NCBI GenBank assembly: GCA_947650365.1 | Contig: OX393551.1 | Span: forward strand, 4,470,001 to 4,534,000 | Direction: 5' to 3' | Source: Chamaelirium japonicum | Taxonomy: Eukaryota; Streptophyta; Magnoliopsida; Liliales; Melanthiaceae | Length of the DNA stretch: 64,000 nucleotides | Part shown: one piece after another, positions 36,684 to 52,684 of the stretch | Numbering within the stretch: the stretch's first letter is position 1 | Layout of the letters: every line of letters begins with the position of its first letter | The notes under the pieces: model-generated | What the model saw: only the letters and a program-made list of their open reading frames with translations | What the model was told of the DNA's origin: nothing | Databases searched by the model: none | Made by a program: the position numbers and the translations under genes

Positions 36684-36767
36684 CTACTTGAAGCAAATAA
36701 ATGGGGGTCTGAAGACTGGGCTGAGTGGTTCTTCGTATCCCACGGAACGGATCCCTCCATTTATATA
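36684..36767 (-). promoter_or_regulatory. Candidate SURNod19 promoter TATA box and first UTR exon
   Basis: The minus strand has TATATAAA at 36767-36760 in a GC-richer context. A start about 30 bases on (about 36730) would give a UTR exon of roughly 45 bases ending AAGTAG at 36684, followed by the consensus donor GTGAGC. A (GGGA)n run and ATATATAATTATATAT lie just upstream. Confidence 0.45.
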
Positions 36768-36784
36768 GGGAGGGAGGGAGGGAG

Positions 36785-37390
36785 GGAAGGATATATAATT
36801 ATATATCTCCTCGGACAGCGTGCAACTAGAAATCTTGCCAGGTGGCGCTAGCTGCTGATGGAATCCCTTGCGTCAGAGGGAGGTGAGGCGAGGCGAGGCG
36901 CACCGCTCTTGGATTGTTGTGCCGGGGCCCGGGGGCAGAGCACTTCAGATACGATGAAAAGTAGACGGCCCCCAACCCATCCATCTCATCTATCTATCGA
37001 TCTATCGGTATTAATAGATTGAATCAAAAGGGTAAAGAAAATGACAGGCGCAAGAGCCCCATACGACAAAGATCTTGATATTGCCACCCATGTTCCATTA
37101 TATTTCACCCAATGTATCTGCAGCTTATCAGTCAGAAACCCCAGCAATGCCCGGATCGATCAACTTGATGCACAGCCACTCAGGGGCAGACCCGGATTTT
37201 TTCTCATGGGTGCATAAATATGTGCTCACTCAGTTTCTACTTACTTCATCTTAGGAAACTCTGGTTTCCTTCGCCAAAAGGCACACCAAAATCTCAGATC
37301 AAGCGTTAGGGCTAGAGGGAGGGGGGTTTCAAGACCTTCTCTCGGGAGTTGGTATGAGTGGAGACCGGATACTATTACTTATGAAATGGT
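36785..37390. other. Stretch upstream of the candidate promoter, no gene seen
   Basis: Includes GAGGCGAGGCGAGGCG near 36887 and CAGGGGCAGACCCGG near 37181, which resembles the end of some plant DNA transposons, but no partner end was found. Confidence 0.45.
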
Positions 37391-38198
<808 letters not shown>

Positions 38199-38259
<61 letters not shown>

Positions 38260-38265
38260 TATATA
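38199..38265. repeat. (TA)n array 3, between F2 and F3a
   Basis: 67 bp with one C interruption at 38254. Confidence 0.95.
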
Positions 38266-38650
38266 GGATACGGGGTATAGGATGACGGCCTATTTCGACG
38301 AAATGGGCAGCCACCCATTTGATGCCCCTAGTAGTCTTAGAATGTGCTGCTTTTTTGTGAGCATAAGCATCTTATCTTAGATAGAACACCCACAAAAAAT
38401 CAGCAAATTCTAAAACTTTTAAGGGCATCAAATGTAATATTTCAGATTAACGGTGACAACGAACGCTCGATAAAACTTCTAACATTTGATGCCCCTAGGA
38501 GTTTTAGAATGTGCTGATTTTATGTGGGTGTTCTATCCAATATAAGATACTTATGCTCACAAAAAATCAGCACATTCTAAGACTCCTAAACGCATCAAAT
38601 GGGTGGCTGCCCATTTTTTCGAAATAGGCTGGCAGCTCATTTCCCGTTTC

Positions 38651-38652
<2 letters not shown>
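38266..38652. mobile_element. Foldback element F3a
   Basis: 387 bp. Left end GGATACGGGGTATAGG, right end CATTTCCCGTTTCC. Four alternating copies of TTTTAGAATGTGCTGATTTT-like sequence form two hairpins inside the overall palindrome, with centre ATTAACGGTGACAACGAACG. Same family as F3b (inverted) and F3c. Confidence 0.9.

Positions 38653-38705
<53 letters not shown>
38651..38705. repeat. (CT)n followed by (TA)n array 4, between F3a and F4a
   Basis: About 17 bases of CT repeat run into 37 bases of TA repeat. Confidence 0.95.
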
Positions 38706-38707
<2 letters not shown>

Positions 38708-38849
38708 AGCATGCTATGCTGCGGCATGCAGTGCGTGCGGCACTGTACCATAGCCGTCTGATGCACGCGCTGCGTACATCACATGCACGCAGCATTGCAT
38801 CAGACGGCTGCGGTACAGTGCCGCACTTACCGCATGCCGCATTATAGCA

Positions 38850-38852
<3 letters not shown>
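38706..38852. mobile_element. Foldback element F4a, short and GC-rich
   Basis: 147-bp palindrome with arms containing CGGCATGC, GTGCGGCACTGTACC and CCGTCTGATGCA. Bordered by (TA)n on the left and (CT)n then (TA)n on the right. It lacks the F2/F3 core. Second copy: F4b at 41010. Confidence 0.82.
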
Positions 38853-38945
<93 letters not shown>

Positions 38946-38967
38946 TAGAGGGAGAAAGATAGAGAGA
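38853..38967. repeat. (CT)n-(TA)n-(GA)n array 5, between F4a and F5
   Basis: CT repeat, then TA repeat (38872-38915), then GA repeat with a few interruptions: a composite array that is itself nearly palindromic. Confidence 0.93.

Positions 38968-41159
<2,192 letters not shown>

Positions 41160-41206
<47 letters not shown>
41160..41206. repeat. (TA)n array 9, between F4b and F7
   Basis: 47 bp of TA repeat. Confidence 0.95.
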
Positions 41207-41628
<422 letters not shown>

Positions 41629-41742
41629 AGATGGCTGTTAAGTTAAGCTGTGAGCTGCCGGTTTATAAAGTGAGCTGCGATTGATTTGCCCGCCCTAGAA
41701 GTTTTTAAATTTGACAAAATTTTATAAGGGTGTTGTCTAGGG

Positions 41743-42305
41743 TGTGGGTGCAAAATTTGGCCAACGCCCAAAGACGGGACCCACTAGCCTTGCATGGGGG
41801 TCCACAAAGACGATAGGGCCCCCAGCCCTGCCCTAGGGGCCCACAAAGACGACGACGGGGGTCCACCAGCCTTGCTTGGAACCTGTTGAAGCGACTGCAG
41901 AAACCGTCCCGAATCCCGGATTTTTCCAAACCTCTATAAATAGCAGACTAGATGTGTTTTTCAGATCGATGATCTGATTTCCAGATCAGACTTTCAAAAA
42001 CCAGAGCTCTGACATATTTCTCTTCTTCTAAGTCAAGTGATACTCGGCCTGTCGAGATCATTGCATTTCAAGTGTTATTGAATTCAGGTTGCACCTTATA
42101 GCACGAAGACGTAGGTTTCGACTGAGCTCCGAGATCACATATCATGTTAACTTTCTCTCATCTACTTCTAAAGCAAAGTCTACAAACACTCAACTACTTC
42201 CAAACTCAAGTCAAAGACACCAACGCTCGAACCACCGACAACCAACATCGAATCGATTAGCTGTTGAGCGGAGTGCTCGGGTCGGCACGAGAATCATCCC
42301 CCACA
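41743..42305 (+). repeat. Solo LTR inside F8
   Basis: 563 bp, TGTGGG...CCCACA, flanked by a perfect 5-bp target duplication TAGGG (41738-41742 and 42306-42310). A TATA-like CTCTATAAATAGC at about 41932-41944 gives the plus orientation. No internal retrotransposon sequence is present, so the element was lost by LTR-LTR recombination. No other copy in this window. Confidence 0.9.
41932..41944 (+). promoter_or_regulatory. TATA box of the solo LTR
   Basis: CTCTATAAATAGC, about 190 bases into the LTR, close to the plant TATA consensus. Confidence 0.7.
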
Positions 42306-42592
42306 TAGGGTAAGATGATCATCCTCACCAATTTTTCTCAAATTCCAAAACTTCTAGGGTCATCAAATGATAGAAGCAAAATTTGCAAAATTAACGGTGA
42401 CTACGGATGACAGACTTTGCTTCTACCATTTGATGACCCCAGAAGTTTTGGAATTTGATGAAAATTTGTGAGGATGATCATCTTACCCTAGACAACACCC
42501 TCACCAAATTTTATCAAATTTCAAAACTTCTAAGGTGGGCTAATCATTCGCAGCTCACTTTTTAAACCGGCAGCTCACCGCTTACTGTAACA

Positions 42593-42776
<184 letters not shown>

Positions 42777-43163
42777 GGAGTGTTACAGTGAGCTATGAGC
42801 TATAGGAGGAGAAAGTGAGCTAGGACCAAAAATTCTACCCTATAAGTTCGGAATTTGTTAAAATTTTGTAAGTATGTTGTCTAGGGTAAGATGATCATCC
42901 TCACTAATTTTCAACAAATTCCAAATTTTTTAGGGCTATCAAACGTGCTAAGAAAAATTAACAATTATTATGGACGACTGATAAAGTTTCTACCATTTGA
43001 TGACCCTAGAAGTTTTGGAATTTGTTAAGAATTGATGAGGTTGATCATGTTATCCTATACAACACACCCACCAAATTTCAACAAATTTTGAAACATATAG
43101 GGTGGCATTTTCGATCGTAGATCACTTTTTCCTATTATTTCTCATAGCTCACTGTAACACTCC
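42777..43163. mobile_element. Foldback element F9
   Basis: 387 bp. Perfect terminal inverted repeat GGAGTGTTACAGTGAGCT / AGCTCACTGTAACACTCC. Same termini and core as F8 but more decayed; centre ATTAACAATTATTATGGACG. GA repeat on the left, CTCTCTTTCTCTCTC then TATATAT on the right. Confidence 0.88.
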
Positions 43164-43836
43164 TCTCTTTCTCTCTCGTATATATATTATATAAAATATA
43201 TGTTACAACGTGTTCGATTTATTTCCAAGCGTGCCATTATAATAGGGATATTTTAGATCGTTCAACCATATGCACAAAGACTAAAATTTATAGGGAAGGA
43301 ATGAGATAAACCTTAAGGCGAGTGTGATTCACCTTGGAAGGGGGATAAGAACAGTTTGAGTTTAAATAGAGTTGAAATAGAGGGATATGATTGGGGGGGG
43401 GAAGTAACCGATGATTTGAGGACTGGATTGTAAAAAAATATATAATAAATATATTTGAGGGGTTTTATGTAAAATTATTAGGAACATGCTTGGAAATATC
43501 ATTATTGTTCACACGTTTTTCCACTAGGGTTAAATACCTTAGGCCCAACCGGAACATGCCACGTTCCCTCCTTTCCACGTTCCCTCCTTTCCTCTCCCTT
43601 TTTTTATTCTTGGCTGAAATCACTTTCCCTCTCTTCGTGGTTTCCCCATTTAGGAGAGTATTTTTGCCAACCGAGATAGGCTATTCGTACCAAAACGCTT
43701 ACCCAAAAATCCTAACAAATGATATGCCATGATCACTTTCATCGGTTTCACCCATCCAAACCATCGCACTCCTCTCACAATGGCATGCAAATTGGGTCAC
43801 TGTGAATGGATCATTCGGTAAGAATTTCGGTATCTT
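43164..43836. other. Stretch without recognised gene
   Basis: No domain-bearing frame; ACGTTCCCTCCTTTCC occurs twice in tandem near 43560. Confidence 0.5.
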
Positions 43837-44020
43837 TTGCTAACACATTGCTTTGTTGCACTTGCTTATGGACCAATCGTGGTCTGCCACGTCGTCCAAA
43901 AGAAATGGCATAATGGGCAAGTGCAGTCCGATAGCATGTGGTCCCCATTATGCCCTTTCTTTTGAACAAGCAGATAAACAATTGGGTCCAATGCAATTGC
44001 AGTAAAGCAATCGGATAGCA
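43837..44020. mobile_element. Short foldback element F11, copy 1
   Basis: About 185 bp with imperfect inverted ends: CTTTTGCTAACACATTGCTT against AAGCAATCGGATAGCAAAAC. Inner arms share AAAAGAAAKGGCATAATGGG-like sequence. Confidence 0.65.
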
Positions 44021-44029
44021 AAACTATAC

Positions 44030-44073
44030 AAATTTACGCACTCACTCACTCTCTCTCTCTCTGTCTCTCTCTT
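44030..44073. repeat. (CT)n tract between F11 copies 1 and 2
   Basis: CT repeat with one G interruption. Confidence 0.9.
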
Positions 44074-44252
44074 TGCTGTACTTGCTTACGGACCAATTAT
44101 TTTTTGCCACATCGTCTAAAAGAAAAGACATAATGGGCAAGTGCAGTCTAGTAGCATGTGGTCCCCATTATGCCCTTTATTAATTTTGAACGTGGCATCC
44201 CACTATTGGGTTCTAAGCAGTTGCAGTAAAGCAATCGGATAGCAAAACTACA
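44074..44252. mobile_element. Short foldback element F11, copy 2
   Basis: About 85% like copy 1 by eye over most of its length (GGGCAAGTGCAGTC, GTGGTCCCCATTATGCCCTT, GCAATCGGATAGCAAAACTA). Its left tip is replaced by CT repeat. Confidence 0.65.
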
Positions 44253-44264
44253 CACCCCCATTTA

Positions 44265-44380
<116 letters not shown>

Positions 44381-44384
44381 CCCT

Positions 44385-44590
44385 TGGCACAACTTTGAAC
44401 AAGCATTTTTTCCTATCAGATTCATTTGCTACACTTTCTTTCTGCCCAATTGTGGGCTGCCACATCATCCAAAAGAAAGGACATAATAAAGCTAAATTTG
44501 CTATTGGACCCCATTTTGACCTTTCTAATGGACGACATGCCAGCACACGATTAGGCTGTAAGCAAGTGAATACGGTAACTAAAATGCTCT
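44385..44590. mobile_element. F11-like sequence, copy 3, divergent
   Basis: Retains GGGCTGCCACATCATCCAAA, AAAGGACATAAT and a GGACCCCATTTTGACC counterpart in the order seen in copies 1 and 2, but with more changes. Confidence 0.5.
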
Positions 44591-46160
<1,570 letters not shown>

Positions 46161-46169
46161 ATAATAGTA

Positions 46170-46350
46170 GAGAAATGCGATTCAGCCCGAAGGTTTGTTC
46201 CGAATTCGCCGGCCCGAAAGATGTGGCAGCATGTAACTGGTGGCTGAAACCCACTAGGGATTTTAAAAACTTTAACAGCACCAGTTGCACGCTGTCACAT
46301 TCTTTGGGACGGCGATTCGGGACAAGCCTTCGGGCTGAATAGCATTGCTC
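46170..46350. mobile_element. Mutator-like miniature element F12a
   Basis: 181-bp palindrome with termini GAGAAATGCGATTCAGCCC and GGGCTGAATAGCATTGCTC, flanked by a perfect 9-bp direct repeat ATAATAGTA (46161-46169 and 46351-46359). A 9-bp duplication is the Mutator hallmark. No coding capacity. Confidence 0.88.
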
Positions 46351-46359
46351 ATAATAGTA

Positions 46360-46603
46360 TTGGTTGGGAGTTGAAGCCCATTATGATGATGATGGACATT
46401 CAATCTCAGTGCAACTAAAAGGTGTGGTATTGGATTGAGGGACCTAATTTCAGATATCATCCTTCCCCTTTAAGGAGTATTCAAGTTTGATTCAGGGCTC
46501 CGATGCCATCACGTACAACCATCCGATAGCAGCCGAAAATCACACTCAATTGGTGTGCATATTTGTTGAGCGGCTGTGATGCCACGAGTAATAAATCAAA
46601 AAT
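46360..46603. other. Spacer between the two F12 copies
   Basis: No gene recognised. Confidence 0.5.
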
Positions 46604-46785
46604 GGGCAATGCTATTCAGCCCGAAGGTTTGTCCCAAATTCGTCGACCCAAAAAACGTGGCAGCATGTAACTGGTGCTGTTAAAGATTTTAAAATCGCTT
46701 GTGGGTTTCAGCCACTAGTTGCATGCTGCCACATCCTTCAGGCTGGCAAATTCGAGATAAACTTTCGAGCTAAATCGCATTTCTC
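46604..46785. mobile_element. Mutator-like miniature element F12b, inverted
   Basis: 182 bp, same family as F12a in opposite orientation: GGGCAATGCTATTCAGCCC to AAATCGCATTTCTC. Flanking 9-mers ATCAAAAAT (46595-46603) and ATCGGAAAT (46786-46794) match at seven of nine positions, fitting an older insertion. Confidence 0.83.
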
Positions 46786-46794
46786 ATCGGAAAT

Positions 46795-48013
46795 ACAGGC
46801 AAGCGGATTTGCATCGACAAAGCCTCTATAGAGGGAGCTCTCTCCCTTTGAGTTTTTTTGAATTTTTTTTTGGATGGTTTTGATATTTGAATTTTGTTTT
46901 GGATCATTACTATATGAATACATTAGTACCGCAATCCCCGATCAAGGCCCGAAAGCCACTCACGGAAGCAACCCACCCCCACCCCCCACCAAAAAAAAAA
47001 AAAACAAACAAACAACAAAAACAAAAGGCCAAACAATAAAAAACAATTAGCAAAGACCAAAAATAAACGAAAACATTGAGAGAAAGAGATATGCGAGCGG
47101 TTCTGTAGAGAACGAGAGAGTAATCTCAGAGAGAGGGTAGCGTTCTATCTTGAAGTTGCCATGTGGTGTTTAGAGAGGGATGAGAGAGATGGGATAAGGG
47201 ATTCTCTCATCAGCGGAGGTACCACGTTAGGACCCCATATTTATATTATAGTATAAATCGGACAAAGGATGACCAACACATTCTGATGCAGCATGTATCA
47301 GCTTCCACCCATAATGTTTTTTTATGCGGCAACCGTGGCCTATCATTATACTCCCCTATCAATGTGCGTGGAGGCCATGCACAGTCACTCATATTTTTTA
47401 AATTTTGGGGTTTTAATAAAAACATATAGGTGGCCAGAAAAGTAATGCTAAAAGCATGCATTAGTTTAAATAACACGTGACAAAGATTGTAATTTTGTAA
47501 AAAGCCTTCATAAAAGTTTCTTTGGGTCACCAATCCAAACAATTACCTAATAGTTGACCCCGTAAGGTTAAGGAAAAAACAAATTGAAATTGGGTTTGTT
47601 TCAAAAGGGAACATACAACTATGTTTGTATCCCTGTGCAGGGGCCAAGCTAGGAATTTATTTGGAGTTGTGCTGAAACTAAACTAATTATTTTTACAATG
47701 AACTTTTACTCTATGCGCGCAATAAAGAAATGCTTAGAAATTTTTTTTAAGAGAACATCAATGGTATAAGAAAATTTTATTAATATAAAAAAAGATACAT
47801 AAAACATATATATAAATTAGAAATAAACGATAATGCAAACAATAAGCATGTAATTTAAATATAATAATACATTGCTGAAGTTATGCAATGCGATACTTCA
47901 AAGAGTAAAATTCATCAATTATCGTATCTGAATCAATATTTTTAGTAAGTTTTCTTTTAATGAAGACAATCATGCAATATGTAAGAAACTCATTCTTCAT
48001 CTTATTGTGAAGT
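46795..48013. other. Stretch without recognised gene
   Basis: AT-rich, with an A-rich low-complexity run (46978-47050) and GAGAG-rich sequence near 47080-47190. CAGGGGCCAAGCTAGG at 47636 resembles ends of some plant DNA transposons, but no partner was found. Confidence 0.45.
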
Positions 48014-48018
48014 GTTGT

Positions 48019-49919
48019 TGTAGACACGTAAAATTAATCGCACCCGAACCCGACTCATGTGCGCCGACCCGGAGGCAAACCCGACACGAACCGGGGCCCA
48101 TCGGACCCGACCCAAGCCAAAGAAGAGGCTGGGTAGGCCTGTCCTCAAGTGGGGCCCACCCGCCCCCCCTTGGTAAACGCGCCCCCTTCCCGTGGGAAGG
48201 GAGTGGCCGGCCAAGGGAAAGAGAAGAAAAAGAAGGAAAGAAAAAAAATGAAAGAAATGGAAAGAAGAAGAGAAAGGAAGAGAAGAAAGAAAGAAAAAGA
48301 AAAGAAAAGAAAAGAAAGAAAGAAAAGGAAGAAAAATGAAAGTAAAACCGCCATGCGTGGAGGGAGGTTGTGTAAACATCTACACAAACGTGGATCTACG
48401 TCGATCCCTCTATCCGACGGATGAAACAAAAGCTCGGGTCGCCATCGATTTAATGTTCAAGATCCAGATAAATATTCAAAATGATTGAGCCATAACTACC
48501 TCACCAGAAAAGGAAAAAAATAAAGATTGATTCCCCCCAACAAAGGAAAGAATAAATCTTGGATCGGGCAAACCTACCCTATGGGAATGACTTAGTCCAT
48601 TAAAAGTCTTCGTCAACGTGAAGACCCTTGCACAAGAAGATCAACCCTTCGACTTCGTCCACGAAGAAGAAAGCCCGGAGAAGAAGCTTCAACTCCAAAG
48701 ATGCCAAAAGCAAAGTCCAGAGAAAAAGTTCGGAGCGGCATCACCCCGTTATCTTCAACAAGCCTTCGACTCCGATAATAATCAAAAGCTTGGATAAGAA
48801 GATCGAAGCGGCATCACCCCGTCGTCTTCAACAAGCCTTCAACTCTGATAATGCCCAAAAGCCCCGAGAAGAAAATCAAAGCGACATCACCCTGTCGTCT
48901 TCAACAAGCCTTCAACTCCGATAATTCTCAAAAGCCCGGAGAAGAAGATCGAAGCGGCATCACCTCATCGTCTTCAACAAGCCTTCGACTCCGATAACGC
49001 CCAAAAGCCCAGAGAAGAAGATCGAAGTGGCATCACCTAGTCGTCTTCAACAAGCCTTCGACTCCAATAACGCCCAAAAGCCCGGAAAAGAAGATCAAAA
49101 CATCATCACCTCATCGTCTCAAGAAGCTTTCAACTCCGATCATGCCAAAGAAGCCTGGAGAAGAAGAGAAGCCAAAGTTGACACCATGACCATTGTTGCC
49201 AAAGTCCAATAGGTCGGAAGAAGAAAGAAGCCTTGGAGATGTCACCATCGTCGTTCAAGGAGAAGGTCAAGCCGACGCCAAAGCAAAGTTAGAAAGCCGA
49301 AGCAGAGCACCAAAAAAGCTCGCGCTAAAGCAACACAGGTGCCAAAACCAAGCAACTACGACGGTCATGAACAAAGCACCGCACGTTCCAGCCGATACGA
49401 TATGAAATCCGGAGGAACTAAAGCACCGCAAGCCTCAACTCGTCTACGTTCAAGCACAAGCGCAAAGCAAAAGCCAGAGCCACGTCAAAGCAAAGTCAAA
49501 GCCAGAAGTCAAAGCCAAAGTCGATGCCAGAAGTACGATTGACGCTGAGAACTGACGATCAAGAACACTGAGATCTAGACAAAGCCAAAGGAGACACGAA
49601 AACCAAGGAACAAAGCTAAAAACCCCTAGCCGAGAAAGCGCGAAGCATGGACGGGACAAAAGCAACGGCGAACACTCCTTAGCTTCTCAAGAAACCCTCA
49701 CCCTGTAAAGATCTCTGTCCTGGGTAACCCCTTCAGAGCTCTCGCACGAAGTAACATGGATATGCGGATCAAAGGGACCCTCCAGAGGATCTCTCCCACA
49801 ATCTCCTGATCAAATCTTCGTTGCACCCGGCTCACTACCCCTCGAGTCCCCGGGTCCCAGTCTTGTAATCTTCGTGTGCTCGCAATAAAGACAACCCAAA
49901 TCTTTTTTCTGTGCATACA
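48019..49919 (+). repeat. Solo LTR, Ty3/gypsy-type, 1.9 kb
   Basis: 1901 bp beginning TGTAGACACG and ending GTGCATACA, flanked by a perfect 5-bp target duplication GTTGT (48014-48018 and 49920-49924). AATAAA at 49884-49889, about 30 bases before the end, fits a poly(A) signal and gives plus orientation. An A/G-rich tract lies at 48190-48340. No internal retrotransposon sequence. Gypsy assignment rests on length and general character only. Confidence 0.88.
48680..49175. repeat. 73-bp minisatellite inside the solo LTR
   Basis: CATCACC marks each unit at 48739, 48812, 48885, 48958, 49031 and 49104, exactly 73 bp apart. Each unit also carries GTCTTCAACAAGCCTTC and AAAAGCCCGGAGAAGAAGAT with small changes; partial units lie at both ends. 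Confidence 0.93.
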
Positions 49920-49924
49920 GTTGT

Positions 49925-52679
49925 TTAATAAGTTTTATAGATTTTTTTTTGCTAGAAAAGTTTTATAGTTGAAAAGCCTGTTCTATCATTGTAGTGTAAA
50001 CATGAAGAATCAATACAAAACGAACCAATTTATCAATCAAGAAGTAAATTTCTGACTTGTTTCAATTAATCTTTGACATAATTTAGAAAGAGGAGATATA
50101 TTCTGAAACTTTGTATGACATGGCACATCAAACTCATAATGTTCTAACTAGTTTCTCAAAATATATATATCAATTTGATAGAAATCTTGAGAATAGAATT
50201 TCTCAACAAGACTGTAAATATTTTCAATATTAAATAATTAGAACCAATCCCTAGGATCCAAAGCCGATGTCACGTCCTAGAAATCTGAAACCGATTCCTG
50301 GGGTATGGGGTGAGAAAAACCAAGGGGTTTAGGGTTTAGTCGACAAACTACACCATTTAGGGTTTCTCACAGGGCTGTGACTCTCTCATAATTGACGAAG
50401 GAGGGGGGAGAAACAAGGAATATTTTAGAACTTGATTTTTGTGAAAATATTTTTATTTAAAAAAAAGTACAGAGAAATAAAAAAATTTTGACCGAAAGAT
50501 GGCCACGCTCGACCTTCCACCGGGCTGTCCTTTCAGCATGTATAGCCTATCGGTGCTCCACATGCTAACAGAAGTCCCTTTTAAGGGAGCACGAGGCTTA
50601 AGCCTCTTATGGCGAGCCGAGTAGCCTCGCCCGCTCTTTAGCACTCGGGCACTGGTTTAGAGGTCCTATCTACGGGGCTAGTCAATTAGGTCACTTTAAA
50701 ATTTATATTTTCATAGTGAGCTACCCTAGGCTTGGGGTCTTGAGGAGAGGCATACCCAGAAGATTCAGATGTATCATTGCCACTTTCAAATAACAAAATA
50801 CTAAACTTTAACCAAATGATTCTTATACAAAATCCACCAATTACATTGCCACGAAACTACATACCAAAATAAAATACGACTGTAACCCTAAAACTGCCTC
50901 TGGCCTCCTACTGTCATTCCTGAATCTCCGGACCTGTAGGAGAGTCTACTCGTCGGAAAGAGTAGCCCCCAATGAAAAATTAGAAGATTAGCCAAATTAA
51001 TGGCTAGTGACATCCAAATAGTCTTTAATAATATGAGATAACATATTTAATGGAATTAAATTACATTAGCAGTTCAAAGTTTACAGAAGGCTAACCTAAG
51101 TCTACCCGTAATCTATGTTCACATGCAATTCCTACTGTCACTAGGTTATCTACTACACAGTCCATTCGATATTCTTCAGTGCTTAATTATAAAGTAACTA
51201 AGATTACAATATCAGGCCTTTATCCTAAAGTGAACCCCTGATATTTTGTTCATCCTGCCCCTGGTCAGGTATTACTATAGGACCTTTTATTTCGATGTAG
51301 AGGGCCAACTCTCTCGCCGTGTATCCGCCAATCATCATGCACAAATTACCTAGATGATCATAAGAGATTTCCCGTCTTTCACGGTGGAGCTCGATCTACC
51401 GCCCCACTTGCATTACTTTGGGGGCTTCAACTACCGCGAGACAGGGTTGCTAGGCCAATCTCTACTAGAGGGCTACTCCTATTGGCTTTACCACAACCCT
51501 TGCCCGTGATCGACCCCCTAGCCTACTGATCTTCGGCTGTACGTGCAGGGTGGTTCACGGCCCTTGCACGCCCAGGGTCCAAATCTTTCCACATGATAGA
51601 ATATCACATAATTATAATACTACAATAGCTTCGATGTTTTACCTCGGGATTCGTACCGCGCTCATAACCCATGTATCACAATAAACATAATAAATTACTC
51701 TCACCTGTATACCCATATGCCAGGGTTGCCACACCCATTTTATGAGGAGGGTCCTGATAAATATTATTTTAATCATCTATTTGTTTATTTTAAGGTAGTG
51801 TCTATCTATGGTGTCCATACAAACAATAGATTAACTATTATTAAATTATTAACTTTTAAAGCATGTATCGCCGGACTCGTGACTTCGCATTCAAGGAGGG
51901 GTCCACTCGTCCACATGCGACGACGTCCGGCGAGACCCGCATGCAACGTTATGGACACCTACCATTAGTTGATCTCATTTCCCACTATTAAACACCATGC
52001 AAGGGAAGTAGATGTCACCTGTTTGGTGGGCAAGGGCTTCCGCTAGGAGACCTCTGCTCCGTCTCCGACTGGATCAGCACAGTCGCGAACTACCAAACAC
52101 ACAAAGCAACCTAAGGTCGTCATTGCTTGCTACCAAATAATACGGGTTTAGGCCCGAGTTGGCCGAGTCGAGAATTTTAGGCATCATCGGACGCCGGTCT
52201 ATCGGCAAGAAAAATGATGCTAAAGTCTCGGTTAGTCGGCATTGCCGATGCGAAAAGTCGCACTAAGGTCCAATTATACTAATCCGACTAAACAGTCGTA
52301 CCCGCATCGGTTGTTGCCACTAGCATGCTATCATGCTCCGAGGGACCTTCCGCATCACACCAGGTGTGCAACGGTAGGGCCAGTTATAGACGAGGTTGGG
52401 GGTCGATTCGTCATCCGCCCGAGATGACTTCGGGCTAGATGCGGATCTAGATGGTTTCGTTCTCTTAAATGAGGGACTCATACGGGAATCGCACCAGTGG
52501 CCCATCTAGTGCATGGTTGCCGCCAAGGGGTCGGTCTCGTGCGCAAATGACTATACAAGGCGGTCTAACCCGTATCGGTATTATCAATTATGAGGCATGC
52601 ACAACCTGATAAGATCGGTCCCTCTAACCATGAGTGTGGGCTTAAGGGGCTTGATCGACATCGTGGGAAGGTCGAGGGT
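49925..52679. other. Unassigned block, possibly an old LTR
   Basis: No credible frame over 2.7 kb. TGTCACGTCCTAG at 50268 looks like an LTR start, and compact GC-balanced sequence follows to about 52680, but I could not find the matching end or duplication. Copy C interrupts the block at 52684. Confidence 0.4.
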
Positions 52680-52684
52680 CAGGG

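Noticed and set aside
37181-37230. CAGGGGCAGACCCGG as a DNA-transposon end
   Set aside because: It resembles known transposon termini, but no inverted partner or target duplication was found.
48007-48424. Lys/Glu-rich plus frames and Phe/Ser-rich minus frames
   Set aside because: Low-complexity A/G tract within the solo LTR; no coding evidence.
48680-49175. Possible CRISPR-like or coding repeat
   Set aside because: Units are contiguous 73-mers with no variable spacers, inside a solo LTR with target duplication.
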